Below, in pieces: positions 4,741 through 5,321 of a stretch of 5,321 bases of DNA. A program made the translations under genes and the position numbers. The DNA comes from Methanoregulaceae archaeon (lineage in GTDB: Archaea > Halobacteriota > Methanomicrobia > Methanomicrobiales > Methanospirillaceae), in assembly GCA_013331415.1 (NCBI GenBank), contig DUGL01000030.1, forward strand, positions 1 to 5,321, in the 5' to 3' direction. Position 1 is the stretch's first letter, and each line of letters begins with the position of its first letter. The notes below the pieces were generated by a model. It did not search any database and was not told where the DNA came from. It saw nothing but the letters and a program-made list of their open reading frames with translations.

Positions 4741-5321
4741 CCTTTGATCACACCCAGCGGGTCAAGCCGTGCAACAAGTCGTGAGATCCCGACAGCGTCA
4801 ACGACCCGCACCACCTCGGCACTCGGCTTGTAGACTTCCGGGGCTTCATCAGCAATTGCCCGCTCGTGAGGAGCCCGGACGATGATCCCCCTGGCAGCAA
4901 GTGCATCCCTGACTTCCCTGCCCGAGAGTGCCTTCTTGGCTTTCGTCCGGCTCATGACCCTCCCCGAGCCATGGCAGGTGCTGCCAAACGTCCGCTCCAT
5001 GGCAGATTCGGTTCCGTGCAGGAGGTACGAGGAGGTCCCCATGCTCCCGGGAATAATCACCGGCTGACCCCAGGCAGCATACTCCCCGGGCAGGTCGGGA
5101 GTCCCGGGCCCAAACGCACGCGTGGCACCCTTCCGGTGAACACAGACTGCCATCCGGTGGCCGTCCACGCTGTGCTCTTCCATCTTTGCCACGTTATGGG
5201 CAACATCATACACGAGCGGCATATCCTCGTACGCAATATGGTACATACCTGCCAGGACCTGCCGTACCAGGTGCATGATCACCTGCCGGTTCGCCCAGGC
5301 ATAATTTGCCGATGCTGCCAT
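4737..5321 (-). CDS. rtcB: RtcB, tRNA-splicing/RNA repair ligase, C-terminal part (cut by window edge)
   Basis: GTP- and Mn-dependent ligase that joins RNA 2',3'-cyclic phosphate or 3'-phosphate ends to 5'-OH ends, chiefly tRNA halves after intron removal in archaea. Only about the last 195 of the usual 480 or so residues are present; the Met at 5321 is almost certainly internal. Landmarks in the visible fragment: ASANYAWANRQ (3-13), HNVAKMEEH with a metal-ligand His (H42), VHRKGATRAF (61-70), GSMGTSSY (92-99) and STCHGSGR (114-121), whose His (H117) corresponds to the residue that receives GMP. The tail ends EVYKPSAEVV...PLGVIKG, as in archaeal members. No intein is seen in the visible part. 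The stop codon overlaps the GTG start of the next gene. Archease, its common partner, is not in the window. Confidence 0.96.
   Translation of the reverse strand: MAASANYAWANRQVIMHLVRQVLAGMYHIAYEDMPLVYDVAHNVAKMEEHSVDGHRMAVCVHRKGATRAFGPGTPDLPGEYAAWGQPVIIPGSMGTSSYLLHGTESAMERTFGSTCHGSGRVMSRTKAKKALSGREVRDALAARGIIVRAPHERAIADEAPEVYKPSAEVVRVVDAVGISRLVARLDPLGVIKG

Noticed and set aside
4737..5321. Met at 5321 as the true start of a short rtcB
   Set aside because: The MAASANYAWANRQ stretch is internal in RtcB proteins, and the N-terminal metal-binding half of the enzyme must lie beyond the window edge. It is truncation by the window, not a short gene.

Overview
The window looks like archaeal chromosome from a methanogen of the Methanomicrobiales type. 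This is inferred from the DUF2111-like protein, an archaeal-style rtcB, strong GGAGG/GGTGATCC ribosome binding sites, fairly high GC and tight gene packing. All nine genes lie on the minus strand, so transcription runs from high to low coordinates. Two genes are cut by the window edges: rtcB at the right and a pycB-like gene at the left.

In transcription order, the upstream block is the C-terminal part of rtcB (RNA ligase, 4737-5321), an unassigned protein with a possible glutamine-amidotransferase-like fold and no catalytic Cys (4165-4740), a DUF2111-like small protein (3711-4151), and birA (biotin protein ligase with an N-terminal DNA-binding domain, 2728-3705). These four are separated by overlaps or gaps of 13 bases or less. 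A 38-base gap follows. It holds a perfect 11-bp inverted repeat (2688-2721) that resembles the BirA operator and overlaps the bioY start codon. Next come the biotin transporter genes bioY (2150-2689), ecfA1 (1471-2142), ecfA2 (776-1474) and ecfT (141-794), all overlapping or nearly so. After a 54-base gap, the first 28 codons of a biotin-dependent carboxylase subunit (pycB-like, 1-86) run off the left edge.

The right two thirds of this layout form a compact biotin economy. BioY with EcfA1/A2/T imports biotin, and BirA activates it and attaches it to protein. BirA probably also represses bioY when biotin is plentiful. The PycB-like protein belongs to the family that carries or uses the biotin to make oxaloacetate from pyruvate.

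The points most worth a second look are the operator and its possible second life as an RNA hairpin hiding the bioY start, the unequal active-site motifs of the two ATPases, and the short uncalled pycB start at the edge. There is no gene-free stretch longer than 54 bases, and I saw no RNA genes, insertion sequences or CRISPR arrays.
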